64,000 bases of DNA from Schistosoma mansoni (taxonomy: Eukaryota; Platyhelminthes; Trematoda; Strigeidida; Schistosomatidae), in the NCBI RefSeq assembly GCF_000237925.1, contig NC_031496.1, positions 8,223,711 through 8,287,710 on the forward strand, in the 5' to 3' direction. A program made the translations under genes and the position numbers. Each line of letters opens with the position of its first letter. Within the stretch, counting starts at the first letter, position 1. This document shows positions 11,802 through 25,324 of this stretch, in pieces. The notes below the pieces were generated by a model. The model had not been told where the DNA came from. It made no database searches and saw only the letters and a list, made by a program, of their open reading frames with translations.

Positions 11802-14506
11802 TTAAAACTGTAGAGTAAATGAAACTGGTTACTTACGCATATGCAACTACGACAAAGATCATCACCACCTTGTGCTCCAACGTAGTCGTCGTTTAACTAT
11901 CAAACAATTAAGACATAAATCTGTTGGTTAATTGAAATTGGACACTCATATACTTATTTAATGTAGAAAAAACTAGTCGCATATGGAACAAACGGTCACC
12001 GACTTTGGAGATCTAAAAAGCATAACTTCGAATATATTGTCACGTTATTATGAGACCCTCTTAAGTGTCGTAGCTTTAAAGCTGCTTGCAAGCAAATGAT
12101 CATCGGATAGTTTTCACTTTTCACAATAGTTCTCAACTAAATATAAACGTACCACCCAAGTTTTTAAAAGAATTATAGCTACAAGTTACAGAGCGCTCCA
12201 TAGTTCACAGTGTGACACTAAAGACTGACGAGCCTTGGCCATTGAAGGTTGCGAAACGTTAGGTGGATCTGTTTACTGAATCCGTCATTCGAAACTCACA
12301 ATTCTGCTCGAGAAAAGGACTAATAATTTGTAAACTGATGTTCACAGTTTCGGCAAAACCGTACGAAATCATGGAGGCGTCTGCAAGTCATGAATCGTAA
12401 TGCAACTGTAATAATAGGCTCCTGGAAATATGACAGAGTGATAGCGACTGTAAACTATTACAACATCATCCATCAGTAATTTTCATAGTCCTGTTTCACA
12501 AACATTTTTTCCGTAATATGACGGTGAAATCAACTGTTCAAGTCTGCAACTCCATATACAGCTATTTGTTTATTCACATAATCTCACATGAAACGTATTT
12601 TGGTTTTATATTCAAAATTCAAGTGCAAACTTCAGTTTCGAAGGTAACAAGAACGACGACAAACTTTTATATAAATTTTAAGCTTTGTTATCTCACCTCT
12701 GACACTCTATCCGCGTACTGAAAAAGCGATGAGAAAATGTTAGTATGTGATAAACTGGATGCTGATGCGGTTCGCTAATGAGCACTAAAAATTATAGCAC
12801 ATACGACTAGACCACTGTTTATCATGTTAAACTTCGGTTTTCAACATAAGTCTTTTTAATGACACAAAGTATCTCGGTATTGATAGATACCAGGTGAGAA
12901 GTCTTGTTTTCGTAATTAAAACATTGTTTCCATTGTGGACAGAAAAACTACATCTTTGAACCACGTAGACCATGTACTGTTTTGTTATCTGGAATAACCT
13001 CAATTAGATGAAAAACGTGTGGAAAATATCCTTTTTCCAAGTATCAACCAACCTCGAAAATATCATGAAGCCATCTTTTCGATGATTCATTTTTATATCG
13101 GTTGTTTAGGACTGCAATTATCATCTCTGCGTACTATCTCATACGTGTTATGCAAAACGCTGCACACGGTTTTCATGACTGAAATCAGAGTTCAGAAAAT
13201 TGGGCACCTCAATATTCTTTACCAAGTACTCCATTAATTTGGTACCTTCAGTAATTTTACGTCTCCTTTTCAGTCAACTTGGTAAAGATAACTAGACTTT
13301 CTAGTTTATTTATGCGTTCTGAACTTACGAATCAGCTCTATGTATCAAAATACCAGCAAGTTGAGGATGGTTTTGTACTTTTCTCAGGCAAACTAATGGT
13401 CCAATAAACGTAAGGCGTCATTTCAAAGGATGAAGACGATTCGAAGTGCTCGAGTTTTGAACGGTCGCTGATTTCAGGTGTGTGCTTTGCGCTTTGCTCT
13501 TATAAAGCCTTCTGAAATCAATTGGTTTGCCAGTTAAAATAATAGGCAATTAGTTACAACTGTGACATGAATCGCTCCATAAAACATTCATTCCAGTGAA
13601 GCTGATGAATTGTGTTTTTGTAATGATAACGAAGTCATTCCTATCATGAGTGCATGGACAGAACAAGGAAATACATTTTGACTAAAATTCTATGAATGTA
13701 CAACATACACAGAAACACATGTTGCAGGTGCCGTTTTTCAACACAAGTACCACTCTTCTGTTGTTTTCCTATCATTAAGAAATAACATAAACAGTTACCA
13801 TTCAAATGTTACAAAATCATTTACCTGAGTGAAAATAATATAAATTTATGTGATTTTAACTCTTAATGCATAAAATAATATAGTACTAAATTATATTCAT
13901 TTCATTCTCAGAGAGATTATTGTCAACGCGTTGCAAGATTTATGTGTATGCTCATGTTAAAACTGAGCGATAGAAGGCGTTCGTTGATGCTGTGATACTT
14001 TATTACAGTTGACTGAAAATTGTTCAAAGTCTGACTCGACCTGTTTTTCGAAACCTTTGACTTCGATGGTCGATGTTTAGAAAGTTTGTTCGTGCAACAG
14101 TTGCGTAAAGACGTATTACACAGACAACGTGGATAGAAGATGTGCTTACCAAATTAAATCCCATTCTCGTCACAACAATAGCTGAAACAAAGTTCAATTT
14201 TTTCAATATACGGGCAAAATAATTGAAAACATTAATAAAAGGTGAAAATATGCCAGGTTCAAACGGTCTAACAGCTGGTAAATGAAAATCGACACTAAAC
14301 GCTACAACTGTATTGAACTTATGCAGACTATTTCAATTTGGATGTGCCGAACATTCTACCATGAAAACATATGATTGAACAGTTACGAAGGTAGTAAAAA
14401 ATAAGATAGAATTAAAAATTCCATCAAATATGCAAAATCTACCTTGCATGGAAGTCAGAGCGATCAAGAAAATTAACGTGCAGAAAAGTTGAAACTTCAT
14501 TGTCAT
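11802..14506 (-). CDS. MEG-like secreted protein gene, left-arm copy
   Basis: Mirror copy of the right-arm gene at 21077-23781. The signal-peptide exon is 14506-14443, followed by 14181-14150 (32 nt), 12717-12697 (21 nt), probably 12421-12365 (57 nt) and 11896-11837 (60 nt), then a short terminal exon. Splice sites are conserved. At residue 18 of the signal peptide this copy has Thr where the other has Ala, so the copies are not identical. The two genes point away from the palindrome centre. The intermediate exons are my inference; the first two and the 21- and 60-nt exons are the best supported. Confidence 0.5.
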
Positions 14507-16607
14507 TTTTACTCCGAAAACTCAGATTTGTTGACGTACATATAGTCATCTGAAACAGTGCTACTGACACGCTTCCAGTGACTACGTAAAAGGTATTGGA
14601 TGAGTTGAATTATAAACGACCAATTGTGTCAATATACATATGTGTGATATATATTCTCAAAAATTCATGTAGCTGTGGGATTCATTTGAACTCTTAAGAA
14701 AATCAGAAATTGACTGTAAAATTTTCGGCAAACACGTCTAACATACGTATTCAGATCTTATTCTGATGGTTTAAATTTATGTTTTCATACATTAAGAAAC
14801 ACATCGCAGATCGTATCACTATGAGTAAGGTAAACGAATGTTTAAAATGTTGACAGTGGCATTATCTACAACTTCCTATTTCAAAGATTATTCAACAATG
14901 AGTTAACACTTACTACGGGGTTATTTAATAAAACGACGAACACACCTGGTAATAAGTATATGTCAAATGTGAACATCTGTTGTGCCAGATAATTGGGTAT
15001 TAATTTCTATGGAATCAAAATCTGTCATTTCGGAAACAGGCTTTATACCAATATAAGACACTTCAACATATTTTCAAAGAATAACCAGTTATCAGAATAT
15101 TCATTTTAAGGAATATGGAAATTCGAGTAAAAGGGAAAATGGTTTACTTGAGATAGAGTTGTAAATGTTTCAAACAAATGTTGAGTTCTTTCGTCCAGTG
15201 ACAAAAAATAAAATGATGGGTGGAGGTTTTAACAATGGCCCTTTGTGAATTGTTTGGTGTGTTCGTTGTATGTATGTGAATGCTTATCTGTAAAAATGTC
15301 TACATGTGTTCGATTGATTGCGAAAATAACACTTTGTCTTACCATTAAAAGTGAAGTTATTATTTCGACTCTCTCACTTTTACATTCCTCAGAGCATTTT
15401 ATTCTGAGTAGAATTGTCATTTGCTACTTAGATCAGAATGTTGGTTCTTCTAACGTTTTACCTAATTGTGTGGCTTTGCAGAATAGAATAATTTTTTTAT
15501 TATTGCGCCTTGATTTGTTCGGTCGCAGTCTTGATTCGCATTAGTTTGATAGCAGTTCTATGAGTTGATCATCTTGATCTATTCAAAAAAGATGAATTGG
15601 TATTCCAGTTTTGACAGGGACAACGGTCCTTTTGTTCAGGTCGTCATGATATTATGTCCTCTGTCACACAAGCATACACTGACGATCCATTGAATTCCCA
15701 TCATAGATCAAAGTGAGATTGAATTATCTATGCACTTAAATATTAGATGTAACTCTATTCAATGCCATTTTTAAAGTCTGTTTTACTTGAGTGATATAAA
15801 TATTCAAACGCGTCCAACCTACTCAATTGTCAGAGTACATGCACTTCAGCAGCAGTAAAGTAGATTGAATATCACATAGACATGAACACCACTTATTCAC
15901 CTATATTCTAACTGTGGTAATTAGTAAGCGTTGGTTTTGTAGATTGTTCAGTGAGTGTAATCAATCGCCATAAGTCACAACTCCGTCTTAAAGCACCCGC
16001 CATGATGACGGAACACTCCGTAACATCCAACATAGAACCATGATATATAATTTCACTTGTCTAAGCCTACAGAACGCATACAGCTGAACGCACATGTAAC
16101 AGTCATAGTAGAAGTTATCATGCAGTATGATTACCAATGAGTGACTTTCGGTAATTTGGAATTTGAGTGAATCGCGTATAACAGTAAGATGATGCTTTTG
16201 TAATTTCCAGATTTCAAGAACATGAGTATCTGACATTTCGTGCTATGGTGTAAATCGACTCTTAAGACGACATGCGCATAACGACTTAAAGAGACATAGG
16301 CACAAGTTATGCGACGCTACAAATCATCAAGCATAATATGATCAGAACCAGTATGACTATGGGGATATCGTCCCATTCAAGCCTAGTTGAGGTAAGAAAC
16401 GCAGTTATTCGTGCACGAGACCTAAGTTCAAGTTAGGTCTTGTGAAAGATGTGATATATAAAGTGTGAAGACTAGCTTTGTTTTTAGTTCGTAACAGGAA
16501 GTGAGGGATTGCTGTGTTTCTTAAACGCAATGGAAAATGCACGGCCCATAACTGAAATGTTTTAAATTTACACTCCTGTTCTCACGAGCTGATCGATCTG
16601 CGTCCAA

Positions 16608-16930
16608 NNNNNNNNNNNNNNNNNNNNNNNNNNNNNNNNNNNNNNNNNNNNNNNNNNNNNNNNNNNNNNNNNNNNNNNNNNNNNNNNNNNNNNNNNNNNN
16701 NNNNNNNNNNNNNNNNNNNNNNNNNNNNNNNNNNNNNNNNNNNNNNNNNNNNNNNNNNNNNNNNNNNNNNNNNNNNNNNNNNNNNNNNNNNNNNNNNNNN
16801 NNNNNNNNNNNNNNNNNNNNNNNNNNNNNNNNNNNNNNNNNNNNNNNNNNNNNNNNNNNNNNNNNNNNNNNNNNNNNNNNNNNNNNNNNNNNNNNNNNNN
16901 NNNNNNNNNNNNNNNNNNNNNNNNNNNNNN
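16608..16930. other. assembly gap (323 N) in left arm
   Basis: The mirror position in the right arm is fully sequenced at 18625-18974 (350 bp). The true gap is therefore probably about 350 bp and its content can be read from the other arm. Confidence 0.95.
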
Positions 16931-17640
16931 AGTGCCATGTCTGAAATTCCGAAGCAATAAATACGAGAAGTAAAATTGACTCTGTTTTATAATAATTTTG
17001 TAATAAATGGAATAACGTGGTTAATGCTGATATTTGCCTCTATTGCCATATGACTGAACACGACCCCCTACAATTTTAGCCAATCTTTATCATTTGCAAT
17101 CCTTCTTTGTTGACTGCACTTCAGTGACGGGATTTTCGGTTTGATTAATCGAGATATTGTGCACGTTTTTCGTTTCTCTGAGCGTCAGCTGAGTATCCTA
17201 TTGGTATATATGTCATACTCGAGATTCATACTAGAATATCGATTTTCTAGCGGTTGGTGACAAGAATAGTGGTTTCCCGTTGGTTATCTAGTGAAATTAT
17301 CCTCAAATGTTTTAAAAAATGGGGAAAATGACTACACTATCACAATAAATGTTCTCCTGCGCTGTCGAGTTTCGGGTTAAAGTGAACTATCACTTTAGCT
17401 GTCGGATAAGATGAATGTTTCATCCTTTGTTGAGTACTGTACCGAATACAAACTGCGTTGGCTTGCATGTAAGAACGCCTTTCCAACAAGCATACACTAA
17501 TGATTCACTATTTTCCGACGGGAATTTAGAATCCTATGGAAATGCTGTAAGAGCCGTGTTCAAGTTGGTAAATGAAAACGCACGCCAAAATGTGTATTTG
17601 CATTTGAATCTTTAGAAAATTTTCAAAACAATAAGTCTGA

Positions 17641-17914
17641 GTCTATAAGTTTGAGTCTATACGGCGGAGGGATACTTCACCGAACACTGCATGTCATATT
17701 CATGAGATGACATTCGGTTGCGGTGATGTGGACTCTTCGTTTCAACCCATTGGAGGCTTAATTATGAACCAGAGGTATATTATGATACATATCATCAGTT
17801 ATAGATAGAACATGAAGCTTCTGTACACCTAGAAACACTTTACACAGCGTTGCATAGTTTAGCATGGGACCTTGTTTATTGCCCTTTCCCTCCATTTGGT
17901 CAGTGTGACTACGT
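17641..17914. other. 274-bp spacer at palindrome centre
   Basis: The only non-mirrored sequence between the arms. It contains a short direct repeat (GTCTATAAGTTTGAGTCTAT) and a small hairpin near 17690-17716 (ATGTCAT...ATGACAT). I see no gene in it. Confidence 0.85.
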
Positions 17915-20900
17915 TCAGACTTATTGTTTTGAAAATTTTCTAAAGATTCAAATGCAAATACACATTTTGGCGTGCGTTTTCATTTACCAACTTGAACACG
18001 GCTCTTACAGCATTTCCATAGGATTCTAAATTCCCGTCGTAAAATAGTGAATCATTAGTGTATGCTTGTTGGAAAGGCGTTCTTACATGCAAGCCAACGC
18101 GGTTTGTATTCGGTACAGTACTCAACAAAGGATGAGACATTCATCTTATCCGACAGCTAAAGTGATAGTTCACTTTAACCCGAAACTCGACAGCGCAGGA
18201 GAACATTTATTGTGATAGTGTAGTCATTTTCCCCATTTTTTAAAAAATTTGAGGATAATTTCACTAGATAACCAACGGGAAACCACTATTCTTGTCACCA
18301 ACCGCTAGAAAGTCGATATTCTAGTATGAATCTCGAGTATGACATATATACCAATAGGATACTCAGCTGACGCTCAGAGAAACGAAAAACGTGCACAATA
18401 TCTCGATTAATCAAACCGAAAATCCCGTCACTGAAGTGCAGTCAACAAAGAAGGATTGCAAATGATAAAGATTGGCTAAAATTGTAGGGGGTCGTGTTCA
18501 GTCATATGGCAATAGAGGCAAATATCAGCATTAACCACGTTATTCCATTTATTACAAAATTATCATAAAACAGAGTCAATTTTACTTCTCGTATTTATTG
18601 CTTCGGAATTTCAGACATGGCACTTCATTTCATATCTATCCATGCTTACAGTTTACGTTAAGTAAAATCTGGGTAATGGTCACTCAAAAGCACATACTAC
18701 ACTCCGTCTATTAAACAAATACGTGACCTCAGATATCCAGACAATCAAGGACCAACTTCTGTTTAAGTTTTGAAAACTGACGACTCGAAATATACTAGTG
18801 TATTTTGTTCTTGTACTGTCTAGTGTCCGATTTTTCACATATGTTATGATGTCTGAAAATGATAATATGTGTTCTGTCTACGGTCACCCACACGTATGTG
18901 TGTAGGATGTCGAATTATAGTGTTGCATGTGGAAATGACTTACGTATTGTGGTATCTGTTTAAAATGCTCTGCATTGGACGCAGATCGATCAGCTCGTGA
19001 GAACAGGAGTGTAAATTTAAAACATTTCAGTTATGGGCCGTGCATTTTCCATTGCGTTTAAGAAACACAGCAATCCCTCACTTCCTGTTACGAACTAAAA
19101 ACAAAGCTAGTCTTCACACTTTATATATCACATCTTTCACAAGACCTAACTTGAACTTAGGTCTCGTGCACGAATAACTGCGTTTCTTACCTCAACTAGG
19201 CTTGAATGGGACGATATCCCCATAGTCATACTGGTTCTGATCATATTATGCTTGATGATTTGTAGCGTCGCATAACTTGTGCCTATGTCTCTTTAAGTCG
19301 TTATGCGCATGTCGTCTTAAGAGTCGATTTACACCATAGCACGAAATGTCAGATACTCATGTTCTTGAAATCTGGAAATTACAAAAGCATCATCTTACTG
19401 TTATACGCGATTCACTCAAATTCCAAATTACCGAAAGTCACTCATTGGTAATCATACTGCATGATAACTTCTACTATGACTGTTACATGTGCGTTCAGCT
19501 GTATGCGTTCTGTAGGCTTAGACAAGTGCAATTATATATCATGGTTCTATGTTGGATGTTACGGAGTGTTCCGTCATCATGGCGGGTGCTTTAAGACGGA
19601 GTTGTGACTTATGGCGATTGATTACACTCACTGAACAATCTACAAAACCAACGCTTACTAATTACCACAGTTAGAATATAGGTGAATAAGTGGTGTTCAT
19701 GTCTATGTGATATTCAATCTACTTTACTGCTGCTGAAGTGCATGTACTCTGATAATTGAGTAGGTTGGACGCGTTTGAATATTTATATCACTCAAGTAAA
19801 ACAGACTTTAAAAATGGCATTGAATAGAGTTACATCTAATATTTAAGTGCATAGATAATTCAATCTCACTTTGATCTATGATGGGAATTCAATGGATCGT
19901 CAGTGTATGCTTGTGTGACAGAGGACATAATATCATGACGACCTGAACAAAAGGACCGTTGTCCCTGTCAAAACTGGAATACCAATTCATCTTTTTTGAA
20001 TAGATCAAGATGATCAACTCATAGAACTGCTATCAAACTAATGCGAATCAAGACTGCGACCGAACAAATCAAGGCGCAATAATAAAAAAATTATTCTATT
20101 CTGCAAAGCCACACAATTAGGTAAAACGTTAGAAGAACCAACATTCTGATCTAAGTAGCAAATGACAATTCTACTCAGAATAAAATGCTCTGAGGAATGT
20201 AAAAGTGAGAGAGTCGAAATAATAACTTCACTTTTAATGGTAAGACAAAGTGTTATTTTCGCAATCAATCGAACACATGTAGACATTTTTACAGATAAGC
20301 ATTCACATACATACAACGAACACACCAAACAATTCACAAAGGGCCATTGTTAAAACCTCCACCCATCATTTTATTTTTTGTCAACTGGACGAAAGAACTC
20401 AACATTTGTTTGAAACATTTACAACTCTATCTCAAGTAAACCATTTTCCCTTTTACTCGAATTTCCATATTCCTTAAAATGAATATTCTGACAACTGGTT
20501 ATTCTTTGAAAATATGTTGAAGTGTCTTATATTGGTATAAAGCCTGTTTCCGAAATGACAGATTTTGATTCCATAGAAATTAATACCCAATTATCTGGCA
20601 CAACAGATGTTCACATTTGACATATACTTATTACCAGGTGTGTTCGTCGTTTTATTAAATAACCCCGTAGTAAGTGTTAACTCATTGTTGAATAATCTTT
20701 GAAATAGGAAGTTGTAGATAATGCCACTGTCAACATTTTAAACATTCGTTTACCTTACTCATAGTGATACGATCTGCGATGTGTTTCTTAATGTATGAAA
20801 ACATAAATTTAAACCATCAGAATAAGATCTGAATACGTATGTTAGACGTGTTTGCCGAAAATTTTACAGTCAATTTCTGATTTTCTTAAGAGTTCAAATG

Positions 20901-23900
20901 AATCCCACAGCTACATGAATTTTTGAGAATATATATCACACATATGTATATTGACACAATTGGTCGTTTATAATTCAACTCATCCAATACCTTTTACGTA
21001 GTCACTGGAAGCGTGTCAGTAGCACTGTTTCAGATGACTATATGTACGTCAACAAATCTGAGTTTTCGGAGTAAAAATGACAATGAAGTTTCAACTTTTC
21101 TGCACGTTAATTTTCTTGATCGCTCTGGCTTCCATGCAAGGTAGATTTTGCATATTTGATGGAATTTTTAATTCTATCTTATTTTTTACTACCTTCGTAA
21201 CTGTTCAATCATATGTTTTCATGGTAGAATGTTCGGCACATCCAAATTGAAATAGTCTGCATAAGTTCAATACAGTTGTAGCGTTTAGTGTCGATTTTCA
21301 TTTACCAGCTGTTAGACCGTTTGAACCTGGCATATTTTCACCTTTTATTAATGTTTTCAATTATTTTGCCCGTATATTGAAAAAATTGAACTTTGTTTCA
21401 GCTATTGTTGTGACGAGAATGGGATTTAATTTGGTAAGCACATCTTCTATCCACGTTGTCTGTGTAATACGTCTTTACGCAACTGTTGTACGAACAAACT
21501 TTCTAAACATCGACCATCGAAGTCAAAGGTTTCGAAAAACAGGTCGAGTCAGACTTTGAACAATTTTCAGTCAACTGTAATAAAGTATCACAGCATCAAC
21601 GAACGCCTTCTATCGCTCAGTTTTAACATGAGCATACACATAAATCTTGCAACGCGTTGACAATAATCTCTCTGAGAATGAAATGAATATAATTTAGTAC
21701 TATATTATTTTATGCATTAAGAGTTAAAATCACATAAATTTATATTATTTTCACTCAGGTAAATGATTTTGTAACATTTGAATGGTAACTGTTTATGTTA
21801 TTTCTTAATGATAGGAAAACAACAGAAGAGTGGTACTTGTGTTGAAAAACGGCACCTGCAACATGTGTTTCTGTGTATGTTGTACATTCATAGAATTTTA
21901 GTCAAAATGTATTTCCTTGTTCTGTCCATGCACTCATGATAGGAATGACTTCGTTATCATTACAAAAACACAATTCATCAGCTTCACTGGAATGAATGTT
22001 TTATGGAGCGATTCATGTCACAGTTGTAACTAATTGCCTATTATTTTAACTGGCAAACCAATTGATTTCAGAAGGCTTTATAAGAGCAAAGCGCAAAGCA
22101 CACACCTGAAATCAGCGACCGTTCAAAACTCGAGCACTTCGAATCGTCTTCATCCTTTGAAATGACGCCTTACGTTTATTGGACCATTAGTTTGCCTGAG
22201 AAAAGTACAAAACCATCCTCAACTTGCTGGTATTTTGATACATAGAGCTGATTCGTAAGTTCAGAACGCATAAATAAACTAGAAAGTCTAGTTATCTTTA
22301 CCAAGTTGACTGAAAAGGAGACGTAAAATTACTGAAGGTACCAAATTAATGGAGTACTTGGTAAAGAATATTGAGGTGCCCAATTTTCTGAACTCTGATT
22401 TCAGTCATGAAAACCGTGTGCAGCGTTTTGCATAACACGTATGAGATAGTACGCAGAGATGATAATTGCAGTCCTAAACAACCGATATAAAAATGAATCA
22501 TCGAAAAGATGGCTTCATGATATTTTCGAGGTTGGTTGATACTTGGAAAAAGGATATTTTCCACACGTTTTTCATCTAATTGAGGTTATTCCAGATAACA
22601 AAACGGTACATGGTCTACGTGGTTCAAAGATGTAGTTTTTCTGTCCGCAATGGAAACAATGTTTTAATTACGAAAACAAGACTTCTCACCTGGTATCTAT
22701 CAATACCGAGATACTTTGTGTCATTAAAAAGACTTATGTTGAAAACCGAAGTTTAGCATGATAAACAGTGGTCTAGTCGTATGTGCTATAATTTTTAGTG
22801 CTCATTAGCGAACCGCATCAGCATCCAGTTTATCACATACTAACATTTTCTCATCGCTTTTTCAGTACGCGGATAGAGTGTCAGAGGTGAGATAACAAAG
22901 CTTAAAATTTATATAAAAATTTGTCGTCGTTCTTGTTACCTTCGAAACTGAAGTTTGCACTTGAATTTTGAATATAAAACCAAAATACGTTTCATGTGAG
23001 ATTATGTGAATAAACAAATAGCTGTATATGGAGTTGCAGACTTGAACAGTTGATTTCACCGTCATATTACGGAAAAAATGTTTGTGAAACAGGACTATGA
23101 AAATTACTGATGGATGATGTTGTAATAGTTTACAGTCGCTATCACTCTGTCATATTTCCAGGAGCCTATTATTACAGTTGCATTACGATTCATGACTTGC
23201 AGACGCCTCCATGATTTCGTACGGTTTTGCCGAAACTGTGAACATCAGTTTACAAATTATTAGTCCTTTTCTCGAGCAGAATTGTGAGTTTCGAATGACG
23301 GATTCAATAAACAGATCCACCTAACGTTTCGCAACCTTCAATGGCCAAGGCTCGTCAGTCTTTAGTGTCACACTGTGAACTATGGAGCGCTCTGTAACTT
23401 GTAGCTATAATTCTTTTAAAAACTTGGGTGGTACGTTTATATTTAACTGAGAACTATTGTGAAAAGTGAAAACTATCAGATGATCATTTGCTTGCAAGCA
23501 GCTTTAAAGCTACGACACTTAAGAGGGTCTCATAATAACGTGACAATATATTCGAAGTTATGCTTTTTAGATCTCCAAAGTCGGTGACCGTTTGTTCCAT
23601 ATGCGACTAGTTTTTTCTACATTAAATAAGTATATGAGTGTCCAATTTCAATTAACCAACAGATTTATGTCTTAATTGTTTGATAGTTAAACGACGACTA
23701 CGTTGGAGCACAAGGTGGTGATGATCTTTGTCGTAGTTGCATATGCGTAAGTAACCAGTTTCATTTACTCTACAGTTTTAAATCAAGGGACAAAAGCGCT
23801 CTCATAGTTGCGTGGACGTAATTATTGAGCGTGACTTATCAAATCATAGGTCAAGAGGACAGACTTTTTGTTAATCGTAAAGGAGTTTTAGTAACTCACT

Positions 23901-24334
23901 CCGTGTTGGAGCGCGAGCCAACGATGATGCCGGAAGAGGCAATAAAGGTCTCAGAAGTAAACCAGCAGCCCATGGGAACAAAACATCCTCAAAATATCAT
24001 TCTGATCTGGAAATAGCATTCAACACTTCACAAGTGTACTCGGAAACATTGAGTTCGTCATTAGTAATATAGGAAAACCAACGAAATATTGCATTCGAAT
24101 GATCAGAACACATTATATCGATTCTGCTGCTTAATACAACTGATTTAATTTAGAAAATCATCTCGTTCTGTGCGTTATCTCTAACTTGAACAGGGCATAA
24201 CCACTTGGGAGATGACCGTTTTAGACTTATTGTTTTAACCGATGATGATTGAACACTTTGTTTTATATGGCGCCTCATGTGAAAAGATAATCATTATATA
24301 ACTCTGACATTAGTTTAACTTACATGATAAAATA
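17915..24334. repeat. right arm of giant inverted repeat (6,420 bp)
   Basis: Inverted partner of 11249-17640. The inner edge is sharp at TCAGACTTATTG and the outer edge at GATAAAATA, after which the two flanks differ. It has no gaps and is the better arm for annotation. It carries the plus-strand MEG-like gene. Confidence 0.95.
21077..23781 (+). CDS. MEG-like secreted protein gene, right-arm copy
   Basis: Exon 1 (21077-21140) encodes a signal peptide, MTMKFQLFCTLIFLIALASM, and ends in phase 1 at GTAGAT. Exon 2 (21402-21433, 32 nt) restores phase 0 and ends at GTAAGC. Then come short phase-0 exons: 22866-22886 (21 nt, TTTTTCAG acceptor and GTGAGA donor, peptide YADRVSE), probably 23162-23218 (57 nt) and 23687-23746 (60 nt, GTAAGT donor, peptide ending GGDDLCRSCIC). 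A terminal exon at 23776 gives Phe-stop, with AATAAA at 23941. The predicted protein is about 79 residues. A signal peptide followed by tiny exons divisible by three is the hallmark of schistosome micro-exon genes, which encode secreted, variably spliced peptides. I do not recognise the exact family. The last intron would be only 29 nt, so the 3' end is uncertain. Confidence 0.55.
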
Positions 24335-24639
24335 CGGAAGATTCGTCTAGACGTCACTTTCATACATTTTGTGTTGAAATGAGTGAAAATCATGTATATT
24401 ACGTCCACGATACATTCATTCCTAGTAGGTTCAGTAAAGACTTGACGAATTAAATCTTCACGGGTCCGCTTACAAGACATTGATTAAAAATTATTGATCC
24501 TTTCCTTTATTTATTTCATACACATAGTTCCCTTTATCATCTTGAAGAGAGCAAGAACAGAGATTTTAACAGAATAGAATTAATTTATTTTATCTCATTT
24601 GGTTCTCGTTAGCTGCTTACAACCTGTCGAAAGTACGAA

Positions 24640-24980
24640 ACTCTTTGCGTACATGTAAACTTCCACCTTCGCTTAAAAACCTCCGACGTATCACCGAATC
24701 GCACATGGAATCAATGAAATTGCTCATTACATGACTAAGGCCAGTGCTTTTGATACAGTGGTTGATGATTTAAATATCGTATGTTGGATAAAATTCATGA
24801 ACTTTACCCAAGATCTTGTAATCAAGTTTTGCAAGGACTTCCTTAAATCTCTATCGAAAACTCTGATGAGAGGACAGCTGTGTTCAGGGTTTCTGAAAAA
24901 CCCTTCGAAGTTTATCTACAACTTATGGAATATCAAGATTAATAAAGTAAAAACAGAACCTTCATCACTTGGACTCAAAT
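24640..24980 (+). pseudogene. possible decayed LINE RT fragment
   Basis: A plus-strand frame reads KASAFDTV...DLVIKFCKDFLKSLSKTL...CSGF, which resembles the KAFDxV...WI.xFLxxR block of LINE reverse transcriptases. It runs into the N gap. It is weakly supported and could be chance. Confidence 0.3.
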
Positions 24981-25180
24981 NNNNNNNNNNNNNNNNNNNN
25001 NNNNNNNNNNNNNNNNNNNNNNNNNNNNNNNNNNNNNNNNNNNNNNNNNNNNNNNNNNNNNNNNNNNNNNNNNNNNNNNNNNNNNNNNNNNNNNNNNNNN
25101 NNNNNNNNNNNNNNNNNNNNNNNNNNNNNNNNNNNNNNNNNNNNNNNNNNNNNNNNNNNNNNNNNNNNNNNNNNNNNNNN
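24981..25180. other. assembly gap (200 N)
   Basis: Exactly 200 N, a default gap size, so the true length is unknown. Confidence 0.95.
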
Positions 25181-25324
25181 TATTTAAACCAAAACTCTAA
25201 CCCCAGTACTTTCCTTTTTGAAGAATGTATATATTTCAAAAGTAACTGATCGCTTTAAGCGTTCAACATCAATCTCTTTGAAGCGTAAGGCATTGAGTTC
25301 GAGTTTTTGTGTGAGCATCAAGAC

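Larger units (their letters stand above)
11249..17640. repeat. left arm of giant inverted repeat (~6.4 kb)
   Basis: The sequence is the reverse complement of 17915-24334 over its whole length. Paired coordinates sum to 35582-35583 outside the N gap and to 35555 inside it. By eye, identity is about 99%, with scattered substitutions (such as a Cys/Arg and a Ser/Tyr codon difference in the frames 17415-17615 and 18140-17940) and a 1-bp indel. It holds one copy of the MEG-like gene on the minus strand. The many matching short frames in the two arms are mirror images and not evidence of genes. Confidence 0.95.

Noticed and set aside
15229-16236. Mirror-image open frames in both palindrome arms (also 20038-20353 and 19346-19594)
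   Set aside because: Their conservation is fully explained by the inverted duplication. They overlap on both strands and lack gene features.
17415-17615. 66-codon ORF present in both arms near the centre
   Set aside because: Two substitutions in 66 codons between the arms change amino acids, with no sign of constraint, no signal peptide and no clear splice context. Not called as a gene.
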